DNA of 6,868 bases, taken from Bacteroides sp. UBA1773. GTDB taxonomy: Bacteria; Bacteroidota; Bacteroidia; Bacteroidales; Bacteroidaceae. A model generated the notes under the pieces. The model was given only the letters and a program-made list of their open reading frames with translations. It had not been told where the DNA came from and ran no database searches. The DNA is taken from positions 1 to 6,868 of the forward strand of contig DCGR01000014.1 of assembly GCA_002315285.1 (NCBI GenBank), written 5' to 3'. Both the position numbers and the translations under genes were made by a program. Of the stretch, positions 4,060 to 6,868 are shown one piece after another. Positions within the stretch are counted from its first letter, which is position 1. The number at the start of each line of letters is the position of its first letter.

Positions 4060-6738
4060 TCAGAAAAGTGATAATTGAAGGTCGGCATTACCTGTGGACT
4101 CGTTTTCGTCATCGGTGCTGTCGGCAGCATCATACTGCAAATCCTTTTGGGACTCTTCGGGGAAACGTGTCGGTTCCAATTCCTCTATCTTTTCGACGGA
4201 GTATGTGGTAATCCGCTTTCCTTTGGCCTTGACACTCTTTACTCCGATGAATTCTTCGACATCGATGACCATCGGTTCGCGGGAACTGTCGCCTTGCCCG
4301 AATGTGACTTGCACGCGTGGATAGACAACATCGGTGAGCAAGAGAGGCTGGCTTGCACGATTCTCGCCCAAGTAACTGGTAAGCTTAGCGGTGGATTCGA
4401 AGCAGAACCGTTTCAGGTAAGGATAGTTCTGCTGGTCGGCATCGTAGAGGACAGCACTCCAGACTTTCGACTCATCGAATCGCTCAATACGGACAACACC
4501 TTGGTCGAAATGGTTGTTCAGATCGAAATTCGTGGTGTAGAAACAGCCGTTTTCATAGACAACCAGAATCTGGTCGTCGCTTTGAAATTCGCCCAGGTAT
4601 TTTCCTCGTTCGTCGTAGTTCAGACGAAGTACATCGGGATCAAACCATACCTTACGGCCACCGAGCGTAGAGCCTCCTCGCTGTTTGAGAGTAATACGGT
4701 AGATGTCGTTCTTGGTAAGTAGGTTGCCCATGGATTGGCGGCCTTTGATCATGATGTCGCGGAAATCCTTGTCGAAGACTATCTTCTTGAGCTTGGGTGT
4801 TGGCTTCAAGGTAATCTTGATGGTCTCGGCCTCACCATTAGGATTGGCCGTGAAATAAACCACTTTCGAGCCTTCAGAGCCTTGGGTGAGGTCGTATTCG
4901 CGGTCGCGGGTTATGGCTGTGACATTGAATCGCTTGATGTAATAGTTCCCCACTTTGCCATCGCGATAGACGGCATTGTAGATGGTGCGTGAGTCGTCTT
5001 TCTTGAATACGGCCAAGTGGAGTATGTTCTTGCCGACAAAGATCTTTTCGGCAATGCGAATCACTTTGTAACGACCGTCCTTGAAGAATATGATTACATC
5101 GTCGATGTCGGAACACATGGAAACAAATTCGTCTTTTTTCAGGCCGGTTCCGATGAAACCTTCTTCACGGTTTATGTACAGGCGCATGTTGGCTTCGGCT
5201 ACTTTGGTGGCTTCAATGGTGTCGAAGTTTCGGATTTCGGTGCGTCGAGGATATTTTGCCCCATATTTCCCTTTCAACATTTCGAACCACTCAATGGTGT
5301 AATCAACAATGTGATTGAGCTTTTGATTGATTTCCTTGATTTGGTCGTTCAGCGAAACTATATAGTCGTTGGCTTTGTCGATATTGAACTTCAGGATTCG
5401 CTGCATCTTGATTTCGAGCAGTTTCAGAATGTCGTCGTTTGTTACGGGACGGAGGAACTGCGGGTAGAAAGGTTGCAACCGCTTGTCGATGTGCCTGCAA
5501 GCAATCTCAACGGTTCTGGCCTCTTCAAATTCCTTGTCTTTGTAGATTCGTTGTTCGATGAAGATTTTCTCGAGCGATGCAAAGTGAAGCATCTCGAGCA
5601 ATTCGGACTTCTGGATTTCGAGTTCGCGCTGCAGGAGGGTCAGTGTGTTGTCGGCACTTTTACGCAACACTTCGCTTACGGTAAGGAAGTGGGGCTTGTT
5701 GTCGAAAATCACACAGCAGTTGGGCGAAATGTTCACTTCGCAATCGGTAAAGGCATAGAGTGCGTCGAGGGTCTTGTCACTCGATACCCCCGGTTGTAGG
5801 TGAATCAGGATTTCCACCTTTGCCGCAGTGTTGTCATCGACTTTGCGCACTTTTATCTTTCCTTTCTCTATGGCTTTCAGGATTGAGTCGATGAGGGTGC
5901 CAGTGGTCTTCCCATAGGGTATTTCGTTGATGACGAGTGTCTTGTTGTCGAGTTTGGAAATCTTTGCGCGAACCTTGACAACACCCCCTCTTTCGCCGTC
6001 ATTGTATTTTGTGACGTCGATGCTCCCTCCTGTCTGGAAGTCGGGGTACAGATGGAACTCTTCTCCTCGCAGATAACTTACGGCGGCATCACACAGCTCG
6101 CCGAAATTGTGAGGTAGGATCTTGGATGACAAGCCTACAGCGATGCCTTCAACACCTTGGGCCAACAACAACGGAAACTTGACAGGAAGCGTGACAGGCT
6201 CCTTGTTGCGCCCGTCGTAAGATGCTTGCCATTCGGTGGTCTTCGGGTTGAATACTACGTCCAGAGCTAATTTCGAAAGGCGTGCCTCGATGTAACGTGG
6301 TGCCGCCGCATCATCGCCAGTGAGGATGTTCCCCCAATTTCCTTGTGTGTCGATGAGCATTTCCTTTTGGCCTAACTGAACCAAGGCATCGCCAATGGAC
6401 TGGTCGCCGTGGGGATGGAACTGCATGGTGTGGCCAACGATGTTGGCCACCTTATTGTATCGTCCATCGTCCAGACGCTTCATGGAATGGAGGATGCGCC
6501 TCTGGACGGGTTTCAACCCGTCGCTGAGATGGGGAACGGCACGCTCAAGAATGACGTATGAGGCATAGTCGAGAAACCAATTCTGATACATCCCGGTGAG
6601 CTGATGACGAACGGATTCGTCATGCATGTCAACTGGCTTGTATTCCGAATGCTCGTTTTCGCCAGCCGTTGCATTCTCCTTATCGGAAATCATGCTGTCG
6701 TTTTCATCAGTGGGGTATATAGTATTGTCTTCCGCCAT
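4060..6738 (-). CDS. parC: DNA topoisomerase IV subunit A (ParC-type, Bacteroidetes)
   Basis: This is the DNA-cleaving subunit of a type IIA topoisomerase, which with ParE decatenates replicated chromosomes. The 892-residue protein starts with an acidic extension (1-45). The breakage-reunion domain follows, with DGLKPVQRR at 73-81, HPHGD at 108-112 and the active site APRYIEARLS at 146-155 (Tyr149 attacks DNA, Arg148 assists). Tower and coiled-coil regions run to about 490. The C-terminal domain (about 505-850) carries QRGGSTLGG at 686-694 instead of the classic gyrase box QRRGGKG, which favours topoisomerase IV over gyrase. The last 40 residues are acidic and apparently disordered, ending in QLSLF. 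At the quinolone-contact site the GyrA Ser83 equivalent is Gln113, while the acidic residue (Asp117) is kept. The start ATG is preceded by the A-rich leader TTAAATAAAAT, typical of the phylum. Because the naming of gyrase and topoisomerase IV A subunits is often confused in Bacteroidetes, the parC assignment is strong but not absolute. Confidence 0.92.
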   Translation of the reverse strand: MAEDNTIYPTDENDSMISDKENATAGENEHSEYKPVDMHDESVRHQLTGMYQNWFLDYASYVILERAVPHLSDGLKPVQRRILHSMKRLDDGRYNKVANIVGHTMQFHPHGDQSIGDALVQLGQKEMLIDTQGNWGNILTGDDAAAPRYIEARLSKLALDVVFNPKTTEWQASYDGRNKEPVTLPVKFPLLLAQGVEGIAVGLSSKILPHNFGELCDAAVSYLRGEEFHLYPDFQTGGSIDVTKYNDGERGGVVKVRAKISKLDNKTLVINEIPYGKTTGTLIDSILKAIEKGKIKVRKVDDNTAAKVEILIHLQPGVSSDKTLDALYAFTDCEVNISPNCCVIFDNKPHFLTVSEVLRKSADNTLTLLQRELEIQKSELLEMLHFASLEKIFIEQRIYKDKEFEEARTVEIACRHIDKRLQPFYPQFLRPVTNDDILKLLEIKMQRILKFNIDKANDYIVSLNDQIKEINQKLNHIVDYTIEWFEMLKGKYGAKYPRRTEIRNFDTIEATKVAEANMRLYINREEGFIGTGLKKDEFVSMCSDIDDVIIFFKDGRYKVIRIAEKIFVGKNILHLAVFKKDDSRTIYNAVYRDGKVGNYYIKRFNVTAITRDREYDLTQGSEGSKVVYFTANPNGEAETIKITLKPTPKLKKIVFDKDFRDIMIKGRQSMGNLLTKNDIYRITLKQRGGSTLGGRKVWFDPDVLRLNYDERGKYLGEFQSDDQILVVYENGCFYTTNFDLNNHFDQGVVRIERFDESKVWSAVLYDADQQNYPYLKRFCFESTAKLTSYLGENRASQPLLLTDVVYPRVQVTFGQGDSSREPMVIDVEEFIGVKSVKAKGKRITTYSVEKIEELEPTRFPEESQKDLQYDAADSTDDENESTGNADLQLSLF

Positions 6739-6776
6739 ATTTTATTTAAATAAGTTAAGTTTATATGAATAGTTCG

Positions 6777-6784
6777 CAAAATTA
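6777..6784 (-). promoter_or_regulatory. -7 box of the parC operon promoter
   Basis: On the minus strand TAATTTTG matches the Bacteroidetes -7 consensus TAnnTTTG. Initiation about 7 bases downstream would leave an AT-rich leader of roughly 30 bases before the parC ATG at 6738. The -33 region is T-rich without a clear TTTG, so the promoter may be moderate or assisted. Confidence 0.6.
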
Positions 6785-6807
6785 CTCTTTTTCTTGAAAA
6801 AAATGCC

Positions 6808-6815
6808 TACTTTTG
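6808..6815 (+). promoter_or_regulatory. -7 box of a diverging promoter
   Basis: TACTTTTG on the plus strand matches TAnnTTTG and points to the right, away from parC. The expected -33 position (about 6785-6790) is T-rich but not a good TTTG. The box overlaps a small palindrome, TTGCGCAA (6813-6820). No start codon with a good frame is visible in the remaining 53 bases, so the driven gene would begin beyond the window. Confidence 0.45.
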
Positions 6816-6868
6816 CGCAATTATTGGCATAACACTTAAAATACAAATATTCAAGTTTCGCAAGTTCA

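Noticed and set aside
5017..5799. A 260-codon open frame on the plus strand opposite parC
   Set aside because: It is a mirror of parC codon usage, with no recognisable domain or start signal. The same holds for the other plus-strand frames between 4060 and 5300.

Overview
The window comes from a Bacteroidales genome and looks most like Prevotella or a close relative. The support is the style of its RecA and topoisomerase IV A proteins, a DUF3316-type envelope protein, genes without strong Shine-Dalgarno sites, and promoter -7 boxes of the form TAnnTTTG, which are specific to Bacteroidetes. The genus is an inference.

Layout: recA enters from the left edge on the plus strand (1-1071; its first codons lie outside) and ends at a strong hairpin terminator (1093-1130). 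About 910 bases without a credible gene follow (1131-2042). This gap is full of repeat structure: hexamer repeats GGGTCA facing TGACCC around a perfect 46-bp AT palindrome (1328-1499), a small heptamer array (1626-1660), and a degenerate array with a 22-bp period in both orientations (1700-1934). A minus-strand terminator (2043-2080) closes the gap, so the genes on both sides converge on it.

Everything right of the gap is on the minus strand, read right to left: the topoisomerase IV A subunit (6738-4060), a DUF3316-like envelope protein (4058-3252), an S41-family lipoprotein peptidase (3252-2224) and tRNA-Leu(UAG) (2181-2100). The three proteins are packed end to end (1-nt gap, then 1-nt overlap), so they probably share an mRNA and may be translationally coupled. 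No terminator is visible before the tRNA. The tRNA has its own promoter, whose -33 element lies in the last codons of the peptidase gene. The right edge (6739-6868) holds the topoisomerase promoter and a second, diverging promoter for a gene outside the window.

Functionally, recA serves recombination and DNA repair, and the topoisomerase serves decatenation and supercoil control. The two downstream proteins act at the cell envelope and have no obvious mechanistic link to the topoisomerase. Most notable are the QLSLF sliding-clamp-type motif at the extreme C-terminus of the topoisomerase subunit and the two unusual non-coding repeat structures between recA and the tRNA. No clearly new defence or mobile system is visible.
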